Shown in pieces: positions 1 to 6,616 of a DNA stretch of 11,762 nucleotides. The position numbers and the translations under genes were made by a program. The stretch spans positions 1 through 11,762 of the forward strand of contig CAJUJI010000091.1 of the NCBI GenBank assembly GCA_910586875.1. The letters run 5' to 3'. The notes under the pieces are model-generated. The model saw nothing but the letters and a program-made list of their open reading frames with translations, had not been told where the DNA came from and searched no databases. Source of the stretch: an uncultured Anaerotruncus sp. (lineage in GTDB: Bacteria; Bacillota; Clostridia; Oscillospirales; Ruminococcaceae). Each line of letters begins with the position of its first letter. Positions within the stretch are counted from its first letter, which is position 1.

Positions 1-114
1 ACGGACGTGGGCGGCAGAACCGGCGAGGAGTGGATTTACGCAAAGGACAGCTGGATTACAGTAGTTTATGGAAAGCCGAAGGGCAAGCTGCCGAAAACCG
101 GCTATGTATCCTAA
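1..114 (+). CDS. C-terminal end of an unidentified, possibly surface-exposed protein (partial)
   Basis: Frame 1 is open from the first base to a TAA at 112-114, giving the last 37 residues of a protein whose start lies outside the window. The tail is rich in Trp, Tyr, Gly and Lys (EEWIYAKDSW, then VVYGKPKGKL) and finishes LPKTGYVS. LPKTG matches the sortase LPxTG consensus, but the hydrophobic helix and positively charged tail that normally follow are absent because the protein stops three residues later. It may therefore be a non-functional anchor or a coincidence. I do not recognise the family. The position just upstream of the T4SS operon suggests it belongs to the same element. Confidence 0.6.
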   Translation, partial: TDVGGRTGEEWIYAKDSWITVVYGKPKGKLPKTGYVS

Positions 115-123
115 ATGAGAAAG

Positions 124-318
124 CAAAAGTTTTACTCGATTTTTTTCAAAAAATCGTGGGGTCCAGGGGCAAAGCCCCTGGTCGCCTCATGCGGGACAAA
201 AACAAGTGGTTTTTGCCCCGCATGGGCGAAACGCATCCTTTCATGAGAAGCGTATTTTTAGGGTGAATTGCCGTCCAACGGACGGCAAGAGGGGCTTTTT
301 ACAAGAGAAAAAGCCCCT
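124..318 (+). repeat. Multi-hairpin intergenic repeat, copy A
   Basis: This 195-bp block matches 6381-6560 in the same orientation. Both copies share the opening CAAAAGTTTTACTCG, a T-run/A-run palindrome, GGGGTCCAGGGGC, GTGAATTG or ATGAATTG, and the loop CAAGAG of the last hairpin. Stems in copy A: 137-145/148-156; 163-170/174-181; a long stem 182-186 plus 188-195/217-224 plus 225-229 with an inner helix 197-203/209-215; a weak 231-234/250-253; 268-276/280-288; and 290-300/308-318. Most stems differ in sequence from copy B while keeping pairing, which suggests selection on RNA or DNA structure. The block fills the gap between the upstream gene and the first T4SS gene. Confidence 0.85.
290..318 (+). 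terminator. Terminator- or attenuator-like hairpin in repeat copy A
   Basis: An 11-bp stem (290-300 pairing with 308-318) closes a 7-nt loop ACAAGAG. It has GC-rich base pairs at the foot and A-T pairs near the loop. No T-run follows; the Shine-Dalgarno AGGAGG of the next gene starts 5 nt later, so the hairpin could influence translation or partial readthrough into the T4SS operon rather than act as a classical terminator. Confidence 0.45.
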
Positions 319-336
319 AAAACAGGAGGTGACACA

Positions 337-1053
337 ATGGCAATCATACGAAATTTTCTGCGGGTGCAGCTTCCGCCGGAGCAGGCAATGCCGGTTTTCC
401 GGTTCCTCCAAGACGATACCGCTGGGATCGGTTCAATAGATTTTTGCAAAATCGAGCCGATGCCGCCCTGGGTGTTTGGGGGCGTGCTTACGCCGGAATT
501 GGAGAAAAAATACGAAGCAAAAAACTGTTGGCCCCAGTGGAGTAAAATTCACTGGGGCTGCATGCGTAACGCCATAAATCCACTAGACAGCGCGGCGGCT
601 TATGACTTTGGAAATATCATCCAATTTGATACCGAGGAAAGCGATGTGCGGATTTTGGTCCGCAAGCTGTCGCTAATCTTTAAAAAGCCGCCGTTTAGCT
701 ACCTCTGGGCGGATGAGGAGATTGGGCGAAGCTGCGGGATGTTGGGATATCGGGACGGAGTGCAGGATTATGAGGTTTTACCGGAGCCGTACAGCCGCCG
801 CGCCTATGAGTTGTCCTTTGATATTCTGGGCAGCAGACCAGAGGAATATGGCCTGACCTATGATCCACAGAGCAATAACTATGTTTATGTTGGGCATGTG
901 GAATCGGTAAAGACTGAGCGAGAGCAACCGGAGAGGGAGGAAATGAAGATATGGCAACCCTCAAAGCGCTCTTCCAGCGATGGAGCAAGCGCCATGCAGA
1001 ACAGCCGAAGCGGACATCCACACAGGTCATCCTCGACGGTGAAAACCGGATAA
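337..1053 (+). CDS. YubB ferredoxin-like-domain (DUF1281-type) accessory protein
   Basis: The 238-aa protein starts at ATG 337, preceded by a strong AGGAGGTGA at 324-332; an in-frame start further upstream would lie inside the hairpin repeat. The pattern HWGCMRNA (72-79), an F-D-T segment near 97-99, then LWADEEIG (123-130) and CGMLGYRDG (133-141) resembles the YubB/DUF1281 ferredoxin-like fold carried by plasmids and ICEs. Its biochemical role is unknown. No signal peptide or membrane segment is visible, so it is probably cytoplasmic. The last 34 or so residues (from about 204) overlap the next gene out of frame, are Ser/Arg-rich and look unconserved, as if the original stop had been lost. 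The family assignment is by motif memory and moderately sure. Confidence 0.65.
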   Translation: MAIIRNFLRVQLPPEQAMPVFRFLQDDTAGIGSIDFCKIEPMPPWVFGGVLTPELEKKYEAKNCWPQWSKIHWGCMRNAINPLDSAAAYDFGNIIQFDTEESDVRILVRKLSLIFKKPPFSYLWADEEIGRSCGMLGYRDGVQDYEVLPEPYSRRAYELSFDILGSRPEEYGLTYDPQSNNYVYVGHVESVKTEREQPEREEMKIWQPSKRSSSDGASAMQNSRSGHPHRSSSTVKTG

Positions 1054-1559
1054 TGCTGCATGGGATGTTGGCCGGTTATTTGGAGCGAGATGGGAGCGCG
1101 ATTGTGGACGAGCAGTTTTTCGGAACAGAGTTAAACCGGCAGCTATTGGAAGCGGGATATCGGGTGCGTTGGGAACGAGGCGTCGCGGAGAAGCTAGAGC
1201 GGCAGGACGCGCAGAAACGGGCGGTGTCCCCGCGCTTTGCCCGTGTATACCAGCTCCGTCCGGAGGTCGACCCGCTGCTCAAGTTCGTTAGCTTACAGGC
1301 GCTGTTGGCCCGCTCAGGGGCGTTGCTGCGCGAACAGTACCAACAGGTCTATGACGGGCCGTGTCCGGAAGGGGATTTGGACGATGTTTGTGACTTCTTC
1401 CTCTACCAGCCGCCGAAAAGATTTATTGGACACCCGCTCACCGTTTCAGATTTGTTGGAGCTTTACAATGAGGAAGAAAGCCAGCTTTATTATATTGACC
1501 CGATGGGGTACCAGCCGGTTCGTTTTGAAAATTTGAGGAAGGAGACTCCTAAAATATGA
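951..1559 (+). CDS. YodL-domain protein
   Basis: The 202-aa protein starts at ATG 951 with GGGAGG at 935-940, about 10 nt away. Residues 97-192 fit the YodL domain: ARVYQLRPE, then YQQVYDG (130-136), then the signature FIGHPLTVSDLLEL (158-171), then LYYIDPMGYQPVRF (179-192). YodL domains occur in Firmicutes ICEs and in multidomain 'polyvalent' proteins of conjugative elements and phages; their molecular activity is not established. The N-terminal 90 residues are charged and unassigned. The start lies 103 nt inside the upstream gene in another frame, and the stop overlaps the next start (ATGA at 1556-1559), so translation is likely coupled within the operon. Confidence 0.75.
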   Translation: MATLKALFQRWSKRHAEQPKRTSTQVILDGENRIMLHGMLAGYLERDGSAIVDEQFFGTELNRQLLEAGYRVRWERGVAEKLERQDAQKRAVSPRFARVYQLRPEVDPLLKFVSLQALLARSGALLREQYQQVYDGPCPEGDLDDVCDFFLYQPPKRFIGHPLTVSDLLELYNEEESQLYYIDPMGYQPVRFENLRKETPKI

Positions 1560-1903
1560 AAAAGAAGCAGAAAAGGTTTGTGTTTCTAATCTGCATTTTG
1601 CTGGTTTTGGAAATCGCCAGCGTGCCTGTTTTTGCAGCGCCAGGCGGCGCGGGAGCGGTTACCAGCGCAATTCAAGGCACCTGGGATGCCGCCAAAGGCG
1701 AGGTCAAGAATGTCGTAAACAATGTCGTTTTCCCTGTTTTGGATTTGATTCTGGCGGTATTGTTTTTTGTAAAATTAGCCGGAAGTTACTTTGACTACCG
1801 AAAGCATGGGCAATTCGAGTGGGCTGCACCGGCCATCCTATTTGCCTGTCTGCTGTTCGCGCTGACCGCTCCCAATTATGTCTGGACCATCATTGGCATT
1901 TAA
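1556..1903 (+). CDS. Small membrane protein, VirB2/TrbC pilin-like (DUF3852-type)
   Basis: This 115-aa protein begins with Lys-rich MKKKQKR and a hydrophobic core ending VPVFAA near residue 28, a typical Sec signal peptide. Two further hydrophobic segments follow at about 58-78 and 91-112, separated by a short charged loop (DYRKHGQFEW). Signal peptide plus two helices with a Gly/Ala-rich segment after cleavage is the topology of VirB2/TrbC pilin subunits, and its place directly before the TrbL-like gene matches clostridial T4SS operons, where this family is often labelled DUF3852. The pilin role is inferred from topology and context, not from a diagnostic motif. It is coupled to the YodL gene through a 4-nt ATGA overlap. 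Confidence 0.7.
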   Translation: MKKKQKRFVFLICILLVLEIASVPVFAAPGGAGAVTSAIQGTWDAAKGEVKNVVNNVVFPVLDLILAVLFFVKLAGSYFDYRKHGQFEWAAPAILFACLLFALTAPNYVWTIIGI

Positions 1904-1925
1904 TTTTAAAGAGAAATTCCGGCAC

Positions 1926-1931
1926 AGGAGG
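1926..1931 (+). promoter_or_regulatory. Shine-Dalgarno site for the TTG-started TrbL-like gene
   Basis: AGGAGG lies 9 nt before TTG 1941. The nearer ATG at 1934 is in a different frame and runs into a stop after a short stretch, so this site supports TTG 1941 as the true start. Confidence 0.7.
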
Positions 1932-1940
1932 TGATGCGGC

Positions 1941-2801
1941 TTGTTCATCTGGGAGTTTGTTGCAGCGGTTGTATTAGACCAGATTGTGGATTGGATTTAC
2001 CAGACGGTGGTTGACTTTCTAGGGGATTTTTTTAGCTTCATGGGACAGATGGGCGCGGATTTATTTGAGTTGCCCTGGGTGGAAGGCGTGGTGCTTTTCT
2101 TCACCAATTTGGGTTGGGCACTGTTTACAGTAGGGCTTGTGGTGGCTGGCTTTGAATTTGCGATAGAGGCACAAAACGGCAGAGGTGACCTGAAAGCGAC
2201 CTGCCTGAATCTCTTTAAGGGCTTCTTTGCGGTGAGCCTGTTCGGGAGCCTTCCGGTACAACTGTACCAGTTCTGCGTGAGCCTGCAAGGGCAGTTCGCA
2301 GGGGAGCTTTCCGGCGTGTATATACAGGGTGGTATCGGCGGGACGGCGCAGGAGGTCCTGCAATCGCTGGGGCAGATCGCGCTCACCGATAATGCGGTTG
2401 TGCGGCTGTTTATCGTTATCATGATGGGTTATGCGGTGTTCCAGGTGTTCTTTGGAAACCTCAAACGGGGCGGTATCCTACTCATCCAGATTGCTGTCGG
2501 GAGCCTTTATATGTTCAGTGTTCCGAGAGGCTATATCGACGGTTTTGTAAGCTGGTGCAAGCAGGTAATCGGGCTGTGCCTCACTACCTTTTTACAGGCG
2601 ACACTGCTGATTGTGGGATTGCTGATAATGAACGATCATCCACTTCTGGGACTGGGCGTGATGCTTTCCGCGACCGAGATTCCGCGGGTTTGCCAGCAGT
2701 TCGGACTGGAAACCAGCACCAGAGCAAATATCATGAGTGCCATTTATACCACCCAAAGTGTGGTTAATCTGGGTAGAACGGTAGCCGCGGCGGTCAAGTG
2801 A
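1941..2801 (+). CDS. TrbL/VirB6-like conjugal transfer membrane protein (DUF6045-type)
   Basis: The 286-aa polytopic membrane protein starts at TTG 1941. Hydrophobic segments fall at about 47-73, 90-108, 152-172, 177-193 and 206-230, with an amphipathic, aromatic-rich N-terminus (WEFVAAVVLDQIVDWIYQ). The C-terminal third contains LSATEIPRVCQQFGLETS (242-259) and the terminal TTQSVVNLGR (270-279), which I associate with clostridial ICE TrbL/DUF6045 proteins. Such proteins are thought to form the inner-membrane part of the mating channel, like VirB6/TrbL. It sits between the pilin-like protein and the downstream PrgI/VirB4 genes, as expected for a T4SS core operon, interrupted only by the DUF4406 gene. 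Topology is certain; the family name is less so. Confidence 0.8.
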   Translation: MFIWEFVAAVVLDQIVDWIYQTVVDFLGDFFSFMGQMGADLFELPWVEGVVLFFTNLGWALFTVGLVVAGFEFAIEAQNGRGDLKATCLNLFKGFFAVSLFGSLPVQLYQFCVSLQGQFAGELSGVYIQGGIGGTAQEVLQSLGQIALTDNAVVRLFIVIMMGYAVFQVFFGNLKRGGILLIQIAVGSLYMFSVPRGYIDGFVSWCKQVIGLCLTTFLQATLLIVGLLIMNDHPLLGLGVMLSATEIPRVCQQFGLETSTRANIMSAIYTTQSVVNLGRTVAAAVK

Positions 2802-2818
2802 TGAAAGGAGTGCGAGAA

Positions 2819-3658
2819 ATGGAATTGGTTTATGTAGCGTCGCCTTATGCGGGCGACATTGAGCAGAATGTAGAAAATGCAAAGGCATATTGTCGCTATG
2901 TGATGAAACAAGGCTATGTACCACTGGCAAGCCATCTGCTGTATCCGCAGATGTTAGATGATACCAATCTCAAAGAACGCCAACTTGGAACACAGCTTGG
3001 AATTGAGTTATTGGAGCGCTGTAATGTGCTTTGGGTATTTGGCGAAACGGTTTCTTCCGGAATGGCGGCAGAGATTGCAGCGGCGGAAGGCTCGGGAATC
3101 CCCATTTTGAAGGTTTCCGATGAGCAGGTATTTGGAGGGGTTTCAGATAATGCAGAACGAAGAGAGGCATTGTTTTTGGTGCAGGAAAATGGCAGAACTC
3201 ACTATTTTCAGACAGCTTATGCCAGAGGCAGTTACAATCCAGCGGTCCTGCTGCAAAGCCTGGATGATGCCAGATACATGTTACAGGATTTGGATTTGTG
3301 CTGCGAGGTAGCTCATCTGATGAGTGGGTGCTGTTATACAAAAAGTATGCTTGGCATTCCGGCGGAGCGATATGGCACCCTAATCTTTCAGCAGATAAGC
3401 GCTTCCCAGGCGGGGCATAAAGCCGGTGGCGAATGTATAACACTGGACTTTGATGCCGATCAGATGATGTATTCCAACTTAAAAGGTACGAACATAGAAA
3501 TTTCATTGCCATTTGATACGGTATTAGAGCTATTAAGGCAGACCGAGCTTGCAGTTCCTCAAGGCGTAAAAAGGGAAGAGCTTCTGGAAAGAAAACTAAC
3601 CGAACGGATGATAGAAGAGATGCAAACCTTGCGGTCAAATATACGGTTAGGAGGATGA
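2819..3658 (+). CDS. DUF4406 (nucleoside deoxyribosyltransferase-like) protein with unassigned C-terminal domain
   Basis: ATG 2819 is chosen because AAAGGAG sits at 2804-2810; the earlier in-frame GTG 2798 overlaps the previous stop and would put this site inside the gene. The 279-aa protein has an N-terminal domain (about 1-100) with VYVASPYAG (4-12), NVENAKAYCRYVM (17-29), ELLERCNVLWVFG (63-75), SSGMAAEI (79-86) and GIPI. This is the Rossmann-like DUF4406/deoxyribosyltransferase-like fold. No activity is established for ICE members; nucleotide or NAD handling is only a guess. Residues 110-279 form a second region that I do not recognise, with several Cys residues near 160-180 (DLCCEV, SGCCYT). 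It separates the TrbL-like gene from the PrgI-like gene, so it looks like an accessory gene carried inside the T4SS operon. Confidence 0.75.
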   Translation: MELVYVASPYAGDIEQNVENAKAYCRYVMKQGYVPLASHLLYPQMLDDTNLKERQLGTQLGIELLERCNVLWVFGETVSSGMAAEIAAAEGSGIPILKVSDEQVFGGVSDNAERREALFLVQENGRTHYFQTAYARGSYNPAVLLQSLDDARYMLQDLDLCCEVAHLMSGCCYTKSMLGIPAERYGTLIFQQISASQAGHKAGGECITLDFDADQMMYSNLKGTNIEISLPFDTVLELLRQTELAVPQGVKREELLERKLTERMIEEMQTLRSNIRLGG

Positions 3659-3662
3659 TTTT

Positions 3663-4049
3663 ATGTACCTGTATCCGGATAACCTGCGCGCCAAGGCAAC
3701 CCTGTGGCTGTGGGAGCTGCGAGATATTGCGGTCATTGGGATTGGCGGAATTCTCGCGGCAGCAGCGGCAGCAAAACTGCATTTCCTGCTGCCTGCGGTG
3801 CTGCTTACGGTGTACGCGTTTCTTGCCATCCGCTTTGAGGACACCTCAATCTTGGATTTCCTGCGTAGCGCCTGCGCCTTTTTTCTCGTAAAGCAACAAT
3901 ATTTTGAATGGGGGTTTGCAAGTGAATGTGGCAAAAAAAGCAGAGTCCGCACCGAAAAAGAAAAACGACGCGCCAGCTCATTAACACCAAAACAATCACA
4001 GGATACAGCCTGCTCACCCAAAGCGGCGAGGAAATTGCGTACTTTTTAA
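3663..4049 (+). CDS. PrgI-like T4SS inner-membrane protein
   Basis: The protein starts at ATG 3663, preceded by AGGAGG 3649-3654. The N-terminus MYLYPDNLRAKATLWLWELR is followed by two hydrophobic segments (about 22-38, Ala-rich, and 41-57) and then AIRFEDTSILDFLRSA and KQQYFEWG (77-84). A small protein with two membrane segments placed just before VirB4 is the hallmark of PrgI/VirB3-like components of Gram-positive T4SS. The last 40 residues are highly basic and overlap the next gene in another frame over 124 nt (3926-4049), so they are probably not conserved. An A7 run at 3933-3939 inside the overlap could allow a -1 frameshift that joins this protein to the next one. Confidence 0.75.
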   Translation: MYLYPDNLRAKATLWLWELRDIAVIGIGGILAAAAAAKLHFLLPAVLLTVYAFLAIRFEDTSILDFLRSACAFFLVKQQYFEWGFASECGKKSRVRTEKEKRRASSLTPKQSQDTACSPKAARKLRTF

Positions 4050-4525
4050 TTCAGCCGGTGAACCTATCGGTGCTCTCGCAAGAAAGCCTGTCTGCACGGG
4101 TATATGCGCTCATGAATGTGCTCAAGGGACTGGCCGAGCTGGAGCTGCTTTGCATGGACTCCCGTGAAAACTTTGAATCCAACAAGCAATATTTACGCGC
4201 TCGCATGGAGGAAGAGGAAAACGAAAAAGTCCGCGCGCTGCTGGCACAGGATGCGCAGATGCTGGACCATATCCAGATACAGACCACCACGGCGCGGGAA
4301 TTTCTGCTGCTGGTGCGGCTGCGGGAGCTGAGAGAGCAGGAAATCTTCCCATTTCTAGGGCGGGTAGAAAAGCTGATTCAGGAGCAGGGGTTTAAGGCGC
4401 GGCGCGCAAATGCGCAGGACATCCAGCGGATGCTAGCAGTATATTTTGAGCAGGATGTGACCACAGAACATTTCAAGGATTGCGATGGGGAGCGTTGGCT
4501 CAAGATTGGAGGTGCGAGCCATTAA
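3926..4525 (+). CDS. Conserved cytoplasmic T4SS partner of VirB4 (unknown function)
   Basis: The 199-aa reading frame is open from ATG 3926. The first 18 residues are basic; the recognisable part starts at RQLINTKTITGYSLL and continues through FLIQPVNLSVLSQESL, ALMNVLKGLAELELLCMDSRENFE and a long charged helical section (about 95-160, rich in Glu, Arg and Leu). It ends AVYFEQDVTTEHFKDCDGERW. I recall this protein type next to VirB4 in clostridial ICEs, but no function is known to me. The start is uncertain: the Shine-Dalgarno is poor. GTG 3922 or 3928 in another frame opens a typical-looking N-terminus (VAKKAESAPKKK) that hits a stop at 3982-3984 unless a +1 shift occurs. A -1 shift from the PrgI-like frame at the A7 run would also reach this frame. 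The stop overlaps the VirB4 start region. Confidence 0.65.
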   Translation: MWQKKQSPHRKRKTTRQLINTKTITGYSLLTQSGEEIAYFLIQPVNLSVLSQESLSARVYALMNVLKGLAELELLCMDSRENFESNKQYLRARMEEEENEKVRALLAQDAQMLDHIQIQTTTAREFLLLVRLRELREQEIFPFLGRVEKLIQEQGFKARRANAQDIQRMLAVYFEQDVTTEHFKDCDGERWLKIGGASH

Positions 4526-6356
4526 ACTAAGGAAAAAGAACAACCAAAAGGGCTGCACAAAACAGGAGGACGAGGTTAGGCTTCAGGATTTTCTGGATAG
4601 GATTTCGCCATCCACCGTCCAATTTGAAACGAATTATTTTATTTGTGGCAACACCTTCCGCTGTGTTTGGGCACTGCGGGAGTATCCGACCAGTACCGGC
4701 CAGCAGGCGCTTTTGCAGCACTTGGGCGAAAAGTCGGGGGTGACGCTGCACATCTACACCCGCATGGTGACCCCGAACGAGGAGCGCCGCATCATGCAGA
4801 ACGCCGAAAAGAAAAACAAGCTAGCCCGCAGCAGCAAGGACGACCTGCAAACGGCAGTCACTGCTGAGGCAAACTTACAGGATGTTGCAAGCCTTATCCA
4901 GTCGCGGCACCGCAACCGCGAGCCGTTTTTGCACACGGCGGTGTATATCGAGCTGATGGCGCAGAGCCATGAAGCATTGGCGGAGCTGCAAACCGGCGTT
5001 TTGGCGGAGCTGGCGTGCGCAAAGCTGAATGTGGGCAGATTGCTGTTACGCCAACAGCAGGGCTTTTTGAGCGTGATGCCCTCCGGCTGGAACAGCTTCG
5101 GCTACCAGTTCGAGCGGGTGCTGCCCGCCTCCAGCGCGGCAAACCTGTTCCCGTTTTCCTATTCCGGCAAGACCGACCCAAACGGCTTTTATCTGGGCCA
5201 TGACAAGTTTGGCAGCAACATCATTGTGGATTTTGACAGGCGCGCAGAGGATAAAACCAACGCCAACATTCTGATTTTGGGCAATTCCGGACAGGGAAAA
5301 AGCTACCTGATGAAGCTGATTTTGTGTAACGTTTTGGAGAGCGGAAAAAATGTTATCTGCCTGGACCCCGAGGAGGAATTGGCCGAGCTGACGGACAATT
5401 TGGGCGGCTGCTTCATCGACCTCATGGCTGGGGAATATCACATCAATGTGCTGGAACCGAAAAGTTGGGAGGAATTTAATACATCGGAGGAGGGGATTGA
5501 TGTACCCCATTCATCCGGCAAGCTCAGCCGGCATATCTCCTTCCTGCGGGATTTTTTTCGCAGCTATAAGAATTTTACCGATGCGCAGATTGACACCATC
5601 GAGCTGCTTTTGGGGCAGCTCTACCGGTCGTTTGGCATCCAGGACGGCAGCGATTTTGAGCATTTGCAGCCGGCCGATTTCCCCATTCTATCCGACCTGT
5701 ATGCGCTGGCCCAGCAGGAATTGGCCGAGCTGGAAAAGGGCGCGCAGCGGCTGTTTGGTCGGGAGGATTTGGAGGATATTCTGCTCAAGCTCCATTCGAT
5801 GTGCGTGGGCGCGGAGCATAAATTCTTCAACGGGCATACGAACATCACCAGCCACCGGTTTCTGACCTTTGGCGTGAAGGGGCTTTTGCAGACCAGCCAG
5901 AATGTCAAAAATGCGCTGCTGTTTAATGTGTTGTCGTATCTGTCGGATGCGCTGCTCACCAAAGGAAACACCATCGCGTCGATTGATGAGCTATACCTCT
6001 TTTTGGACAATCCAACCGCAGTGACCTACATCCGCAACTGTGAAAAACGGGTGCGTAAGAAAGAATCTGCAATGCTGCTCGCTTCGCAGAACTTGGAGGA
6101 TTTTGTGCAGCCAAAGGTCGCAGAGCTGACAAAACCGCTGTTCTCGATTCCGACGCATGTGTTTTTGTTCAATGCGGGGAACATCAACGCGAAATTCTAT
6201 CGGGAGAATTTGCAGCTGGAGGAGAGTGAGTATGAGTTGATTCGGTATCCACAGCGCGGCGTGTGCCTGTATAAATGCGGGAATGAGCGGTATAACCTGT
6301 GCGTCGATGCGCCGGAGCATAAGCGGAAATTGTTCGGCACAGCGGGCGGTCGCTGA
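4485..6356 (+). CDS. virB4: VirB4-family conjugation ATPase
   Basis: Up to 623 aa. Walker A is GNSGQGKS at residues 266-273 and Walker B is ASIDELYLFLD with Asp501-Glu502. Other characteristic segments are FICGNTFRCVWALREYP near the N-terminus, QFERVLPASS, SGKTDPNGFYLG, LDPEEEL, FFNGHTNI, LLASQNLEDF and the terminal RYPQRGVCLYKCGNERYNL. VirB4 ATPases power pilus biogenesis and substrate transfer at the cytoplasmic face of the mating channel. The length is usual for the clostridial family. The start is ambiguous: ATG 4485 has a weak AAGGA and overlaps the upstream gene by 41 nt, whereas a strong GGAGG at 4508-4512 points to a non-standard ATT at 4521, close to where similarity to remembered homologues would begin. 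It is the last gene of the T4SS operon and is followed by repeat copy B. Confidence 0.95.
   Translation: MGSVGSRLEVRAIKLRKKNNQKGCTKQEDEVRLQDFLDRISPSTVQFETNYFICGNTFRCVWALREYPTSTGQQALLQHLGEKSGVTLHIYTRMVTPNEERRIMQNAEKKNKLARSSKDDLQTAVTAEANLQDVASLIQSRHRNREPFLHTAVYIELMAQSHEALAELQTGVLAELACAKLNVGRLLLRQQQGFLSVMPSGWNSFGYQFERVLPASSAANLFPFSYSGKTDPNGFYLGHDKFGSNIIVDFDRRAEDKTNANILILGNSGQGKSYLMKLILCNVLESGKNVICLDPEEELAELTDNLGGCFIDLMAGEYHINVLEPKSWEEFNTSEEGIDVPHSSGKLSRHISFLRDFFRSYKNFTDAQIDTIELLLGQLYRSFGIQDGSDFEHLQPADFPILSDLYALAQQELAELEKGAQRLFGREDLEDILLKLHSMCVGAEHKFFNGHTNITSHRFLTFGVKGLLQTSQNVKNALLFNVLSYLSDALLTKGNTIASIDELYLFLDNPTAVTYIRNCEKRVRKKESAMLLASQNLEDFVQPKVAELTKPLFSIPTHVFLFNAGNINAKFYRENLQLEESEYELIRYPQRGVCLYKCGNERYNLCVDAPEHKRKLFGTAGGR
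4508..4512 (+). promoter_or_regulatory. Shine-Dalgarno-like GGAGG that questions the VirB4 start
   Basis: GGAGG lies 8 nt before an in-frame ATT (4521-4523) and directly follows an in-frame TTG (4506). No ATG or GTG lies at a normal distance downstream. Either ATG 4485 is used and this is internal, or initiation occurs at ATT, an uncommon start codon. Confidence 0.4.
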
Positions 6357-6380
6357 ACTAACCCCATCGCGGCAGCACAC

Positions 6381-6560
6381 CAAAAGTTTTACTCGATTTT
6401 TTACAAAAAATCGCGGGGTCCAGGGGCAGCGCCCTTGGTCGCGCCTCGCAAGGCGCGAAACGCCTAATCCGTAGGGCGCATTTTTGCAGGGGATGAATTG
6501 CGGCCCGCGGCAACGCGGGCCGCAAGAGGGGGCGCTTTTTGCAAGAGAAAAAGCGCCCCC
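6381..6560 (+). repeat. Multi-hairpin intergenic repeat, copy B
   Basis: Second copy of the block at 124-318, in the same orientation, 25 nt after the VirB4 stop. Stems: T-run/A-run palindrome near 6394-6413; CCAGGGGC/GCCCTTGG with one G-T pair near 6420-6438; 6439-6445/6452-6458; weak 6461-6464/6475-6478; 6498-6509/6514-6525; and 6528-6540/6548-6560. Compared with copy A the third stem is much shorter, while the fifth and sixth stems are longer and carry matched changes on both arms. Together the two copies bracket the whole T4SS operon. Confidence 0.85.
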
Positions 6561-6566
6561 TTGTTT
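6528..6566 (+). terminator. Rho-independent terminator-like hairpin after VirB4
   Basis: A perfect 13-bp stem (6528-6540 with 6548-6560), whose foot is eight G-C pairs, closes a 7-nt loop GCAAGAG and is followed by TTGTTTT. This fits an intrinsic terminator for the T4SS operon. It is also the last stem of repeat copy B. Confidence 0.65.
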
Positions 6567-6602
6567 TCATTCCTGATGCCGTTTTGCGCCAATGATATTC
6601 GG

Positions 6603-6610
6603 AAAGGAGG
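6603..6610 (+). promoter_or_regulatory. Shine-Dalgarno site for the TTG-started M23 peptidase gene
   Basis: AAAGGAGG lies 6 nt before TTG 6617, near-ideal spacing. There is no in-frame ATG before the membrane segment, so this site decides the start. Confidence 0.75.
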
Positions 6611-6616
6611 TCCGCA

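Noticed and set aside
124..318. CRISPR array or insertion-sequence ends for the hairpin repeats
   Set aside because: There are only two copies 6 kb apart, with no regular spacers, no transposase gene and no target-site duplication visible.
30..439. Two short + strand ORFs (30-266 and 206-439)
   Set aside because: They run across the upstream gene end, the hairpin repeat and the start of the YubB-like gene in other frames, without ribosome-binding sites.
2970..3782. 270-aa ORF on the - strand
   Set aside because: It lies opposite the DUF4406 and PrgI-like genes, which have recognisable motifs and ribosome-binding sites; its composition (Pro, Ser, Leu, Arg) is that of an antisense shadow.
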